Assembly: GCF_000758685.1 (NCBI RefSeq)
Contig: NZ_CP009286.1
Location: 3,688,501 to 3,752,500 of the forward strand
Source of the DNA: Paenibacillus stellifer
GTDB lineage: Bacteria; Bacillota; Bacilli; Paenibacillales; Paenibacillaceae
Reading direction: 5' to 3'
DNA length: 64,000 nucleotides
How positions within the stretch are numbered: position 1 is the first letter of the stretch; every line of letters begins with the position of its first letter. Positions 41,696-50,659 of this stretch are shown piece by piece. The notes below the pieces were generated by a model that made no database searches, had not been told where the DNA came from, and saw nothing but the letters and a program-made list of their open reading frames with translations. The position numbers were made by a program, and so were the translations under genes.

Positions 41696-43489
41696 ATGAT
41701 TCGGCATCATGAGGTTAGGCAAGAAAAGAATACAACGAGGCAAATTCTCGGGCTTGGTGTGAAGCTGCTGCTGCTGGCCGGTCTGGTATCCGGCTTATGG
41801 GCAGGACCGGCATCCGCTGAAGATGGTACTAAGCCGGAAGCGAAAGTCGTACTGGACCCTGGCTTCGGCTATCGCAGCCTATGGGAGCAGTTGGCAAGCA
41901 AGCTGTACAAAGAGAGCCAAGTGAAAGCTTACCTGCCGACGCGCCTGCCTGATGCAGGCCTGTCTTACTACGGAATCGCGAGCAAGCTGACTACCGACGG
42001 CTATAAGGTCCAGCTGTACAAAAGCGGCTTGAAGCCCTCTTCGGCATCTTCACTGCCCGGAGCCGCTGCATTCCGCGCGTCCGGCAACACACTGTTCGAG
42101 ACATCGGCCTCGGCATACAGCGGAACCATGCCGCAAGGCAGCGTCAAGCTGCTGACGAAGAACGGCTGGACCGTGTACGCCGATGAAGCGGCGGCGGGAA
42201 CCTCCGGCAGCAAGCAAAAGCTGGTTCAGTTCTGGACACAGGCATTCAAATTCGCGACACCGCTCTCGAATGATGTCACAGGGGTGATCCAGATTTCGGG
42301 AAGCGGCGCCAAGGCAGTCTATTCCGCCTATTGGACTTTTGATCAGGCAACAGGGTATACCCTGTCAGCCCGCACATCTCTCCGCGATTTCCTGTCCGTG
42401 TTAACCAGCTACAGACCGGTTATTAATTTGCTGGATGAGGCGGATGTCGTGCTGGTTCCTTACGAGGATGAGCTGACATTCCGCCCCGGAACGGCTTCGG
42501 CGCTGCGCAAGCGGGAGAACGAACAGATTAAGCTGAGCGCAGCCCCGATTATGTCCGGCTCCGTCCCGTATTTTCCGCTGAAGGATGCCGTCTCTTTTAT
42601 CCAAGGGCAAATGCAGAGCGTTCCTTCGGAGCATTCCGTCTACTTCGCGGAGAACGGGTATGTGAACGAATTGAGGCTGGATGTAAGAACAGGGACGGTG
42701 TACCGGAAAAATGAGAAGGTCGACTCCATCAAAGTTCTGCGAAGCGGCGGAACGATTCTCGTCCCGCTCAGTTTCCTGCAGCGGCAGTTCAAAGTTGCTT
42801 ATGACTTCGATGGGGCATCGAAGTCGGGAACACTCCAGTACAGCAGTTGGTACACCAATTATAAGCAGCCGGAGGTAACCGGCAGCAGCCTCCAGGTGAC
42901 GATGTTCGGAATAGGCGGCTTCTCCTATGAGAACAGCCGGTTCGGCGCTTTTGACTCATACAGCTATGTATCGAGCAAACCGCCTCAGGGCTATAACGGA
43001 TTAAAATACGCCCTGCACAAAGTCAGCATTCCTCTGCTTCCCGGAAACAACGAGTTTGTATACCGGGATGCCACCACCGGGCGGATCATCAACAGCATCC
43101 CGATCCGGGCCGACCTTCAGCCAGCGGATATTGATTTCCGCTACAGCGGCAGTCCGTCCTTTGACGGGTGGAAGCTGGACCTGTCGCTTGTTACCGCTGA
43201 TGGAACCGTCTGGCCGGCCGGCTATGCGGAGACAGACAGCTATGCCGATCTGCGCGGGACCCTGACGAACGCGGCAAGCGGTGTGACCAGGCTATATCTA
43301 ACCACCCGCCCTGCCGGGGGCAGAGAGAGCAAGGCCGTCAGTGCTCCGCTGGCCGAGGACGGCAGCTTCTCGATACGGATCAAGCCGGAGCAAGGACCGG
43401 GAACGTACATCGTCACGCTGTATAGCCCTTATACGGCTGGCTCTAATGCCAAGGAGCCGATTGTCAGCTTCACAGTTGTGGTGAAATAA
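41696..43489 (+). CDS. Exported protein with copper amine oxidase-like N-domain, function unknown
   Basis: 597 residues. A signal peptide (VKLLLLAGLVSGLWAGPASA) suggests export. Residues ~25-285 form a conserved-looking globular part (DPGFGYRSLWEQLASKLYKE). Residues ~290-400 resemble the Cu_amine_oxidN1 stalk domain (SAAPIMSGSVPYFPLKDAVS, VPLSFLQRQFKV), a non-enzymatic beta domain common in Paenibacillus surface proteins. The remaining C-terminal half is beta-rich (FRYSGSPSFDGWKLDLSL) and probably Ig-like. GGGGAGG lies about 7 bases before the ATG at 41696, so the longer open frame is rejected. It is divergent from dacF and convergent with pdp. No enzymatic function is evident. Confidence 0.75.
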   Translation: MIRHHEVRQEKNTTRQILGLGVKLLLLAGLVSGLWAGPASAEDGTKPEAKVVLDPGFGYRSLWEQLASKLYKESQVKAYLPTRLPDAGLSYYGIASKLTTDGYKVQLYKSGLKPSSASSLPGAAAFRASGNTLFETSASAYSGTMPQGSVKLLTKNGWTVYADEAAAGTSGSKQKLVQFWTQAFKFATPLSNDVTGVIQISGSGAKAVYSAYWTFDQATGYTLSARTSLRDFLSVLTSYRPVINLLDEADVVLVPYEDELTFRPGTASALRKRENEQIKLSAAPIMSGSVPYFPLKDAVSFIQGQMQSVPSEHSVYFAENGYVNELRLDVRTGTVYRKNEKVDSIKVLRSGGTILVPLSFLQRQFKVAYDFDGASKSGTLQYSSWYTNYKQPEVTGSSLQVTMFGIGGFSYENSRFGAFDSYSYVSSKPPQGYNGLKYALHKVSIPLLPGNNEFVYRDATTGRIINSIPIRADLQPADIDFRYSGSPSFDGWKLDLSLVTADGTVWPAGYAETDSYADLRGTLTNAASGVTRLYLTTRPAGGRESKAVSAPLAEDGSFSIRIKPEQGPGTYIVTLYSPYTAGSNAKEPIVSFTVVVK

Positions 43490-43523
43490 GGTTAAATGGC
43501 AACATATTGCTGTTACTATGCAA

Positions 43524-43558
43524 AAGGCCGGGTTAAGCATAGAGCTTAACCCGGCCTT
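43524..43558. terminator. Bidirectional terminator between the exported protein and pdp
   Basis: AAGGCCGGGTTAAGC and GCTTAACCCGGCCTT form a 15-bp perfect stem with a 5-base loop. The T-run is short on both strands (TTAAC and TTTTGC), but the stem is strong. It serves the convergent genes 41696-43489 and 43699-45030. Confidence 0.75.
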
Positions 43559-43698
43559 AACTTCGTTATGGGATGTGCTGCATCCCTGATTCTGCTGCGG
43601 GTTCCCGCGAGCGGCGGGCAGGTCCCGTTTGTTACCCGGCTAACCCTGACCGGCCTCCGGGAGATGAACACTGCCGGGCCTGCAAGCGGCCCCGCTCT

Positions 43699-45030
43699 CT
43701 AGAATCGGGTCACGCCTTCCTTGGTCACGATGGCGTAGACGAGCGGCGCCGGCGTTACCGGCTGACTCGTAATCCGGTACGCCTCCAGCACCTTGGACTC
43801 GGCCTCTTTAACCTTGGCCTCAGAGGCATCGTTCAGGTGCAGGACGGCTAGCGTCTCGCCCTCAGACACTGCGTCTCCGACCTTCTTCGCCAGTACGATA
43901 CCGACGGCGAGGTCGATCTGCGACTCCTTCGTCTCCCGTCCCGCGCCGAGCAGCATGGCGGCAATGCCGATTTCCTCGGCTTGAATGGCCTCGATATGGC
44001 CTTCTGCCGCCGCCTTAACCTCCACCTGCCGGCTTGCGGCCGGCAGCTTCGCGGGGTCGTCGATCTGCGAAGCGTCTCCGCCCTGCGCCGTTACGAGCGC
44101 CTTCAGCTTCGCAAGGGCGCTGCCGTCTTCCAGGCGGGCCTTCAGGATGCTGCGGGCTTCGTCCGTATCCTTGGCTTTGCCGCCCAGCACGAGCATCTGG
44201 CTGCCGAGAATGAGGCAGACCTCGGTCAGGTCGGCCGGTCCGCTGCCGCGCAGCGTGTCGATCCCCTCTCTGACCTCCAGCGCGTTGCCGATGCCGTATC
44301 CGAGCGGCTGATCCATATCGCTGATAACCGCAACGGTGTGCCGGCCGAGTTGGGTACCGATGTCCACCATCGCCTTGGCCAGCGCGATGGAATCGTTCAG
44401 CGTCTTCATGAACGCGCCGCTGCCGGTCTTCACATCGAGCACGATGGCGTCTGCGCCGGCGGCGATCTTCTTGCTCATGACGGAGCTGGCGATGAGCGGA
44501 ATGGAATCCACAGTTGCGGTTACGTCCCGCAGCGCGTACAGCTTCTTGTCGGCCGGGGTGATGTTCCCCGACTGGCCGATGACAGCTACGCCGATTTCGC
44601 CGACCTGGGCGAAGAAGCGGCTCTGGTCCATCTCGACGGTCAGGCCGGAGATGGACTCCAGCTTGTCGAGCGTGCCGCCGGTATGGCCGAGGCCGCGCCC
44701 CGACATCTTGGCGACAGGCACACCGGCTGAAGCGACAAGCGGCGCCAGGACGACCGTCGTCTTGTCGCCGACTCCGCCGGTGGAATGCTTGTCCACCTTG
44801 ATGCCCGCGATGGGGCTGAGGTCCACCTGATCGCCTGACATCGCCATCTCCAGCGTCAGATCGCCGGTCTCGCGGGCGTTCATCCCCTGAAAGTAGACGG
44901 CCATAGCCCAGGCCGACATTTGATAATCCGGGATTTCTCCCCGGCTGTAGCCCTGAACCAGAAAGGCGATCTCCTCCCTGCTCAGCTCCCCGCCGTCTCT
45001 TTTCTTCTGAATGATGTCGACCGCTCTCAT
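43699..45030 (-). CDS. pdp: Pyrimidine-nucleoside phosphorylase
   Basis: 443 residues, matching Pdp/DeoA family length. Active-site elements: [38 protein letters not shown], and [24 protein letters not shown] block (seen as [17 protein letters not shown]). It splits uridine, deoxyuridine or thymidine with phosphate to a base and (deoxy)ribose-1-phosphate. It is the last gene of the yqzK-xerD-deoB-PNP-PNP-pdp cluster and starts 1 bp after the preceding PNP. DeoB in the same operon then converts the pentose-1-phosphate to the 5-phosphate. Confidence 0.96.
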   Translation of the reverse strand: MRAVDIIQKKRDGGELSREEIAFLVQGYSRGEIPDYQMSAWAMAVYFQGMNARETGDLTLEMAMSGDQVDLSPIAGIKVDKHSTGGVGDKTTVVLAPLVASAGVPVAKMSGRGLGHTGGTLDKLESISGLTVEMDQSRFFAQVGEIGVAVIGQSGNITPADKKLYALRDVTATVDSIPLIASSVMSKKIAAGADAIVLDVKTGSGAFMKTLNDSIALAKAMVDIGTQLGRHTVAVISDMDQPLGYGIGNALEVREGIDTLRGSGPADLTEVCLILGSQMLVLGGKAKDTDEARSILKARLEDGSALAKLKALVTAQGGDASQIDDPAKLPAASRQVEVKAAAEGHIEAIQAEEIGIAAMLLGAGRETKESQIDLAVGIVLAKKVGDAVSEGETLAVLHLNDASEAKVKEAESKVLEAYRITSQPVTPAPLVYAIVTKEGVTRF

Positions 45031-45031
45031 A

Positions 45032-45910
45032 TTAGAGACTTACCTCGCGGACGAATGCGCGGACAAGTCCGATGAACTTCGGCTTGGTCAGGTTCGCAAC
45101 CTTCACGACCTGCTCATGCGTCAGCGGCTCCAGCTCGTCGCCGATCGCCATGTCGGTGATACAGGTAATGCCAAGCACACGCTGGCGGCTGTGGCTCGCC
45201 ACGATGACTTCGGGAACCGTGGACATGCCGACCGCGTCCCCGCCAAGCAGCGCCAGCATCTTAAGTTCAGCAGGCGTCTCATAGGTCGGGCCGCTGATGC
45301 CGGCGTATACGCCTTCCTGCAGCGTCAGGCTTTCGCCGTCCGCTCCCTTGATTTCGGGAGCAAGGCGTTTGGCAAGCGCGATATACTCCGGATCGTAAGC
45401 ACGGGACATGTCCGGGAAGCGGACGCCGAGCTCGGGATCATTCGGTCCGATCAGCGGGTTGTCTCCCGTCATGTTGAGATGGTCGGTGATCAGCATGAGG
45501 TCGCCGGCCTTGAAGGCGCGGTTCATGCCGCCGCCCGCGTTCGTAATGACAAGCGTGCCGATGCCCAGCTTGGCCATGACATAGACGGGAAGCACGACCT
45601 TGCGCATGGCGTAGCCTTCATAGTAATGAAAGCGGCCCTGCATGATCATGACATCCTTGCCTTCCAGCTTGCCGATAACGAAGCGTCCGGCATGTCCTTC
45701 AACGGTGGAACGCGGAAAATGGGGAATCTCTTCATAAGGCAGGTATACGGCATCTTCGATCTGGTCTCCCAGATCGCCGAGGCCGGAGCCGAGGATCAAG
45801 CCGATAACCGGCTTGAAGGGGCCAAGCTTGGACGCGATATAATCGGCGGCTTCTTTAACCTGTGCGCCGTATGCCAGAACCTCAGGCGCATTGCTTGCGG
45901 ATTGTGTCAT
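45032..45910 (-). CDS. Purine-nucleoside phosphorylase, second copy
   Basis: 292 residues of the trimeric PNP/MTAP family. Phosphate-binding [11 protein letters not shown], the [13 protein letters not shown] segment, the purine-site [38 protein letters not shown] and [19 protein letters not shown] are all present. It phosphorolyses inosine and guanosine. It is the downstream copy of two adjacent PNP genes; the N-terminus is longer ([20 protein letters not shown]) than in the upstream copy. The gap between the copies is 37 bp and the next gene (pdp) follows after one base. Compared with the upstream copy some binding loops differ, so substrate preference may differ. Confidence 0.94.
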   Translation of the reverse strand: MTQSASNAPEVLAYGAQVKEAADYIASKLGPFKPVIGLILGSGLGDLGDQIEDAVYLPYEEIPHFPRSTVEGHAGRFVIGKLEGKDVMIMQGRFHYYEGYAMRKVVLPVYVMAKLGIGTLVITNAGGGMNRAFKAGDLMLITDHLNMTGDNPLIGPNDPELGVRFPDMSRAYDPEYIALAKRLAPEIKGADGESLTLQEGVYAGISGPTYETPAELKMLALLGGDAVGMSTVPEVIVASHSRQRVLGITCITDMAIGDELEPLTHEQVVKVANLTKPKFIGLVRAFVREVSL

Positions 45911-45947
45911 AATGGATTCCCTCCCGGATATTTGGAATTAAGCTCAC

Positions 45948-46775
45948 TTACATCTTCGGAATGAGCGCAAGCACAAGGCCCAGGAACGTCTCGCGAACCC
46001 GTTCAGCCGTCTCCATAACCTCGTCATGGGACAACGGCTGATTTAGAATGCCGGCAGCCATGTTCGTGATACAGGAAATGCCGAGCACCTCGATGCCTGC
46101 ATGGCGGGCGACGATCGTCTCCGAGACAGTCGACATGCCGACCGCATCGGCGCCCAGACGGCGCAGCATAACGATCTCTGCCGGCGTCTCGTAAGTAGGT
46201 CCCAGAAGACCTGCGTAGACGCCTTCTCTAAAGGTGAAGTTCTGTTCCTTCGCTACATCTCTCGCCGCCTGAAGCAGCCGGCGGCTGTAAGGCTCCGACA
46301 TGTCCGGGAAACGCACGCCAAGCTCCGGATCATTCGGTCCGATGAGCGGATTGCGGCCGGTCAGGTTGAGATGGTCGGTAAGAAGCATCAGATCCCCTGG
46401 CGTGTAACCGGTGTTCACGCCGCCGGCGGCGTTCGTAACGAGCAGGCTCTTCACGCCAAGCTCCTTCATAACACGAACGGGGAACGCCGTCGTCTCGGGG
46501 CCGTAGCCCTCATACATATGGAAGCGGCCCTTCATCATGACGACCTTGCGGCCCTCTATCGTGCCGATCAGCAGTTCGCCTTCATGCCCTTCCACCGTCG
46601 ATACGGGAAAATGAGGAATATCGTGGTAGGGAATGCTGATGCCGTCTTTGATCAGATCGGCCAGAATACCGAGCCCCGATCCGAGAATAAGTCCGATGTC
46701 GGGCGTTCCGGCGCCCTTGCTCTTGATATAGGCCGCCGCTTCCTGGATGGAGCCTAGGCTGATTGAATCCTTCAT
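45948..46775 (-). CDS. punA: Purine-nucleoside phosphorylase
   Basis: 275 residues, the normal length for the B. subtilis PupG/PunA type. [17 protein letters not shown] opens the protein, followed by [86 protein letters not shown], and [20 protein letters not shown], with the catalytic Asn in VTNAAGG. It splits purine nucleosides to base and ribose-1-phosphate. It starts 12 bp after deoB, matching the deoB-pupG order of B. subtilis. A second PNP follows, which makes a tandem pair. Confidence 0.95.
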   Translation of the reverse strand: MKDSISLGSIQEAAAYIKSKGAGTPDIGLILGSGLGILADLIKDGISIPYHDIPHFPVSTVEGHEGELLIGTIEGRKVVMMKGRFHMYEGYGPETTAFPVRVMKELGVKSLLVTNAAGGVNTGYTPGDLMLLTDHLNLTGRNPLIGPNDPELGVRFPDMSEPYSRRLLQAARDVAKEQNFTFREGVYAGLLGPTYETPAEIVMLRRLGADAVGMSTVSETIVARHAGIEVLGISCITNMAAGILNQPLSHDEVMETAERVRETFLGLVLALIPKM

Positions 46776-46787
46776 CTGTAATCCTCC

Positions 46788-47966
46788 TTATTTCAGTTCC
46801 TGAAGAAAGCTGGTTCCGTAAGCCGGAGCCTTGGCGCCAAAGTTCTCGGCAATCGTGGCTGCAACGTCGGAGAAGGTGGAACGCACTCCTAGACTGCCCG
46901 GCGATTTGAAGCGCGGCGAGTAGACGAGAAGCGGCACATATTCGCGGGTATGGTCTGTCCCGCTGTGCACGGGATCATTGCCGTGGTCAGCTGACACGAT
47001 CAGCAGATCATTCTCGCCGAGCGAGGACATGAGATCCGGCAGCGCCTTGTCGAACACCTCCAGCGCGCGTCCGTAGCCTTCCGGATCGCGGCGGTGTCCA
47101 TACAGGGAATCGAAATCGACCAGATTCGTGAAGAGCAGGCCGTTAAACGGCTTGCGCAGATGTTCCAGCGTGACTTCGATGCCGTGTTCGTTGCTCTTCG
47201 TCGGGTAAGCTTCCGTAACGCCTTCACCTGTGAAAATATCATTGATTTTGCCGACAGCAATGACATCGCGGCCGATATCCGCCAGCGCGTTCATGACGGT
47301 CGGCTCCGGCGGCTTCACGGCATAATCATGCCGGTTCGGAGTGCGGGTGAAGCTGCCCGGCTGTCCGACATACGGGCGGGCAATGACGCGGCCGACCGAG
47401 AATTCCGGCGCCATCGTCAGCTCTCTGGCGATATGGCATGCCTTGTACAGCTCGTCCAGCGGAATAATATCCTCATGGGCAGCCAGCTGAAATACGCTGT
47501 CGGCGGATGTGTAGACGATCCAGGCGCCCGTCTTCATCTGCTCCTCGCCGAATTCGACCAGAATCTCCGTTCCAGAGGCTGGCTTGTTGCCGAGCACCTT
47601 GCGGCCGGTAGCCTCTTCGAACTTCGTAATCAGCTCCTGCGGGAATCCGTCCGGATAGGTGTTGAACGGCATTTCGATCTTGAGGCCCATCAGCTCCCAG
47701 TGGCCGGTCATCGTATCCTTGCCGACGGAGACCTCCTGCATTTTGCCATAGTAGCCTTCCGGAGCCTGAACCGGCTCCAGATGCGGCAGCGGGGCGATGT
47801 TGCCAAGTCCCAGATGCTGCATATTCGGCAGCTTGAGCTGCGGATTCCGTTCCAGAATATGGCCCAGTGTATGGGCTCCAACATCGCCGAAGCTAGCGGC
47901 GTCGGGCGCTTCCCCGATTCCCACGCTATCAAGTACGATAAAACAGATCTTGTCAAATGTAGACAA
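46788..47966 (-). CDS. deoB: Phosphopentomutase
   Basis: 392 residues of the alkaline phosphatase superfamily. The metal-binding start [20 protein letters not shown], the phosphorylated Thr in [33 protein letters not shown] with metal-ligand Asp/His residues and the ending [13 protein letters not shown] are all visible. It converts ribose-1-phosphate or deoxyribose-1-phosphate to the 5-phosphate, linking nucleoside breakdown to the pentose phosphate pathway. It lies 74 bp after xerD and directly before the two PNP genes (B. subtilis drm-pupG order). Confidence 0.97.
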   Translation of the reverse strand: MSTFDKICFIVLDSVGIGEAPDAASFGDVGAHTLGHILERNPQLKLPNMQHLGLGNIAPLPHLEPVQAPEGYYGKMQEVSVGKDTMTGHWELMGLKIEMPFNTYPDGFPQELITKFEEATGRKVLGNKPASGTEILVEFGEEQMKTGAWIVYTSADSVFQLAAHEDIIPLDELYKACHIARELTMAPEFSVGRVIARPYVGQPGSFTRTPNRHDYAVKPPEPTVMNALADIGRDVIAVGKINDIFTGEGVTEAYPTKSNEHGIEVTLEHLRKPFNGLLFTNLVDFDSLYGHRRDPEGYGRALEVFDKALPDLMSSLGENDLLIVSADHGNDPVHSGTDHTREYVPLLVYSPRFKSPGSLGVRSTFSDVAATIAENFGAKAPAYGTSFLQELK

Positions 47967-48040
47967 CTTATGCCACGCTCCTTCATGTATGCTTCACTAA
48001 CGCTTAAGACGGCTTGGAAGCTTGTCCCACTGCAGCCGCC

Positions 48041-48997
48041 CTAGCCGGGCGGACGTGCACGGGGATGATGTCTTTCATACACTTCTTTCATATTTCCGCG
48101 CGCGGCGCCGCCGTACATCTGGGTCGTCGAGATGTCCGCATGGCCGAGCATTTGCTGAACGGAGCGCAGGTCGGCTCCTCGCTCGAGCAGATGAGAGGCG
48201 AAGGAAGCGCGCAGTGTGTGGGGGGTGATATCCTCGCGGATTCCCGCCTCTTTCGCGTATCTCTTCATCATTTTCCAGAAGCCCTGACGGGTCAGCCGGC
48301 TTCCGAGATTGTTCAGGAACAGCGCTGGCTCCACCATCTCCCCGTCTCCCCGCAGAAGCTTGTCCCGGCTTGTCCGCACATACGCTTCCACTGTCTCCGA
48401 CGCGGCCCTGCCGATCGGAACCACCCGCTCCCTTCCACCGGAGCCGGAGCAGCGCGCGAACCCCATCGAGGTCTGCACATCGCTCACATCCAGCATCACT
48501 AGCTCCGAGACGCGAATCCCGGATGCGTAGAGCAGCTCGAGCATCGCCTTATCCCTCAGTCCTTGGGGAGTCCCAGGGTCCGGAGCCGCAAGCAGAGCCT
48601 CCACTTCTTCGATGTTCAGTACGAGCGGCGGCTTTTTCTCCACCTTAACCGATTCCATTCCAAGAGTGGGGTCTCCCGAGATCAAGCCTTCCTTCAGCAA
48701 AAAATGAAAAAAGGCACGGATCGACACCGTGTTCCGGTTGAGTGTTGCCGCAGAACGCCCTTCTGACCGAAGCTCGCCAAAATACAGCGAAATGAGCGGC
48801 CTGCGGATATCCTCCAGGATTTCCGCTCCCCGTCCCGCCGCATAGTCCAAAAATCGTGAAATATCACGTCCGTAGCATTCGAGGGTCCGGGGCGAGGCAT
48901 TTTTGTCACGGGAAAGATACTCCAGAAAGTCTTGTACCGCTGATTTCATCGTTTCCCTCGGCACCGTCCTCTCTTTGTTCATTCGGCAGTCATCCAT
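48041..48997 (-). CDS. xerD: XerD-like tyrosine recombinase with a substituted catalytic lysine position
   Basis: 318 residues. An N-terminal SAM-like core-binding domain (FLEYLSRDKNASPRTLECY) precedes the catalytic domain: Arg in YASGIRVSELV, HTLRASFASHLLERGADLR (His and Arg), GHADISTTQMY (His and the nucleophile Tyr). The beta-hairpin that usually reads GKGxKER here reads GSGGRER, so the position of the catalytic Lys (K172 of E. coli XerD, 24 residues after the first Arg) is Ser. After the Tyr the usual THV is GGA. Its place between yqzK and deoB matches B. subtilis xerD, which resolves chromosome dimers at dif. Activity is uncertain. Confidence 0.88.
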   Translation of the reverse strand: MDDCRMNKERTVPRETMKSAVQDFLEYLSRDKNASPRTLECYGRDISRFLDYAAGRGAEILEDIRRPLISLYFGELRSEGRSAATLNRNTVSIRAFFHFLLKEGLISGDPTLGMESVKVEKKPPLVLNIEEVEALLAAPDPGTPQGLRDKAMLELLYASGIRVSELVMLDVSDVQTSMGFARCSGSGGRERVVPIGRAASETVEAYVRTSRDKLLRGDGEMVEPALFLNNLGSRLTRQGFWKMMKRYAKEAGIREDITPHTLRASFASHLLERGADLRSVQQMLGHADISTTQMYGGAARGNMKEVYERHHPRARPPG

Positions 48998-49015
48998 GCA
49001 ATTCCTGTCTGAGAC

Positions 49016-49249
49016 TTATTCCCCATACCAATAGTACAGCTTCAGGCGCTGGGATGCTTTCATTTGCCCGTCCGCCGGATTAACGCCAGTGTATGCGCGA
49101 ACGGCAGATCCTTCCGGAATATCCGGATTGGGAATCGGACCCATCCACCGGTGAAGCAGGTCCATTATATTATAGAACAGGCAGGTAAAAGCGACAAATA
49201 TCACAATAAAGATCAGGCGCCGAAGCGCTTTAGGCAGCGAAATGACCAT
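49016..49249 (-). CDS. yqzK: DUF4227 (YqzK-like) membrane protein
   Basis: 77 residues from the ATG at 49249, with GGAGGG 6 bases upstream; the open frame goes 7 codons further. One membrane helix, LIFIVIFVAFTCLFYNIMDL, is followed by LHRWMGPIPNPDIPEGSAVRAY and a short cytosolic or external tail. B. subtilis YqzK (DUF4227), of unknown role, lies between fur and xerD in the same order, and this protein matches that position and layout. It ends 19 bp before xerD and is probably co-transcribed with it. Confidence 0.85.
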   Translation of the reverse strand: MVISLPKALRRLIFIVIFVAFTCLFYNIMDLLHRWMGPIPNPDIPEGSAVRAYTGVNPADGQMKASQRLKLYYWYGE

Positions 49250-49340
49250 AGACATCCCTCCGTCCTTCACTTTATGCGTTTGCCGTCGTTCTTATGTACA
49301 CTCCTGGCGGTTTGGCGAGAGCCCGGTTAGCCGCAAAGAA

Positions 49341-49377
49341 CCAAAAAGCTCCCTCCGGCAGAGCCGGGAGAGCTTTC
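49341..49377 (-). terminator. Terminator of fur
   Basis: AAAGCTCCC-TCCGGC and GCCGG-GAGAGCTTT arms, followed on the minus strand by CTTTTTGG, lie about 66 bp after the fur stop. Confidence 0.75.
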
Positions 49378-49442
49378 GTTATCCCTAATAACATGGAAGG
49401 TCTGAAATGGTTGTCGTCATTGAACGGGCAATAGCCAGCGGA

Positions 49443-49907
49443 TTATTCCGCCTTGCTGTCCGTCTTGTTCTTCTCCCGGCAGCGGTAGCAAATACCGTGA
49501 AAATCGAGCCGGTGGTCAATGACCGAGAAATTGAACTCGTTCTCCAGCTTCTCTTCCAATGGACCGAGCCAATCCTCCCGGATTTCATCCATGCTGCCGC
49601 ACTGTACGCAGATCAAATGATGATGGTGATGCTTGGCCGTATCCGTCCGGAGGTCGTAACGGGCAACGCCGTCTCCGAAATTGATCTTCTCCACAACATG
49701 AAGCTCACTCAGGAGTTCCAGAGTACGGTATACGGTGGCGAGACCGATTTCGGGAGCTTTTTCCTTAACGAGCATGAACACATCTTCGGCGCTGAGATGA
49801 TCCTCTTCGTTCTCCAGGAGAACGCGGACAGTCGCTTCCCGCTGGGGTGTCAGTTTATAGCCTTGGGACTGCAGCTGTTGTTTGATTTTGTCGATCCGGT
49901 CTTCCAT
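49443..49907 (-). CDS. fur: Ferric uptake regulator Fur
   Basis: 154 residues. Winged-helix DNA-binding part: YKLTPQREATVRVLLENEED, then HLSAEDVFMLVKEKAPEIGL and ATVYRTLELL. The metal-site signature is KHHHHHLICVQCG, with a second zinc pair in ICYRCREKN. It represses iron-uptake genes with Fe2+; PerR and Zur look similar, but the HHHHH stretch and the location next to yqzK-xerD, as in B. subtilis, favour Fur. A Fur box lies upstream of the reductase gene at 37.5 kb. The own upstream region shows no obvious Fur box. Confidence 0.93.
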   Translation of the reverse strand: MEDRIDKIKQQLQSQGYKLTPQREATVRVLLENEEDHLSAEDVFMLVKEKAPEIGLATVYRTLELLSELHVVEKINFGDGVARYDLRTDTAKHHHHHLICVQCGSMDEIREDWLGPLEEKLENEFNFSVIDHRLDFHGICYRCREKNKTDSKAE

Positions 49908-50124
49908 AATCTCCCTCCCCCCAGGAACACGCGCGATTATTCTCTTTAAAAGCCGCTTCTCCCATTATAGGTCCGGGAACTTTGAGAAGTCAAACGTTTT
50001 GGCTAAAGTGTTCTGCTTACGGGGGCGCGCGTCAGGGCGAAGAGAGAAAGTCACAGCCGGAGTGCGGGGCGCAGCCTATAATGGAATGATATGACAGAAA
50101 TATTTTGCAGCAAAGGAGAATGTA

Positions 50125-50535
50125 ATGATGGAAAAAGAACTGCGCCGTGCGGTGCTCGCCTTGTTGATCATCGCTTTGTTCGGCCTGCTGATCTATCCGG
50201 GGCTATATAAATACGACAAGCTGGAAGGCAAATATCCGGTCCGGATGAACCGGATTACGGGAGAGACGAAGATCCTTCGAGAAGGTGGTTGGGTCAAGGA
50301 GGGAGATGCCGCCTCCAGCACCGCCGGAGACGAAAGGGAGCAAGCGGTAACCCGGCAGGATCTGGTGACGCTGCGCGATGAAATCCGGAATGAGCTGCTT
50401 CAGGAGATGCAGAACAAGCTCAACCAGGCCAAGGCGGATTGGGCAGCCTCCTCTTCCCCGGCAGGGCCGGTCTATGAGGATGGAACATCCGTGCTGCCGG
50501 ACGGAGGAGCTGGTACGGGTTCAAGCAACAAATAG
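50125..50535 (+). CDS. Small single-helix membrane protein of unknown function
   Basis: 136 residues. An N-terminal helix, AVLALLIIALFGLLIYPGLY, is followed by a short segment and then a hydrophilic part with a predicted amphipathic or coiled-coil stretch (VTLRDEIRNELLQEMQNKLN) and a Gly/Ser-rich tail. Topology suggests a cytosolic N-terminus with the rest outside or the reverse. AAAGGAG lies 6 bases before the ATG. It is divergent from fur. No family is recognised. Confidence 0.75.
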   Translation: MMEKELRRAVLALLIIALFGLLIYPGLYKYDKLEGKYPVRMNRITGETKILREGGWVKEGDAASSTAGDEREQAVTRQDLVTLRDEIRNELLQEMQNKLNQAKADWAASSSPAGPVYEDGTSVLPDGGAGTGSSNK

Positions 50536-50610
50536 GATATAAGCCGGATCATTAGCATCAGGGTACTGGTGATTCTATACTCCTTTCCGAAAAATATCCT
50601 AGTAAAAAAT

Positions 50611-50654
50611 ACCCAGTCCCCCTATACTTTATGTATATTATTGGAACTGGGGGA
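50611..50654 (+). promoter_or_regulatory. Inverted repeat covering the lipoprotein ribosome-binding site
   Basis: CCCAGTCC at 50612-50619 can pair with GGAACTGGG at 50643-50651, burying the G-rich stretch just before the GTG start of the lipoprotein gene. TATACT within the loop could also be a -10 element. The function is inferred only from its position. Confidence 0.35.
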
Positions 50655-50659
50655 TACAA

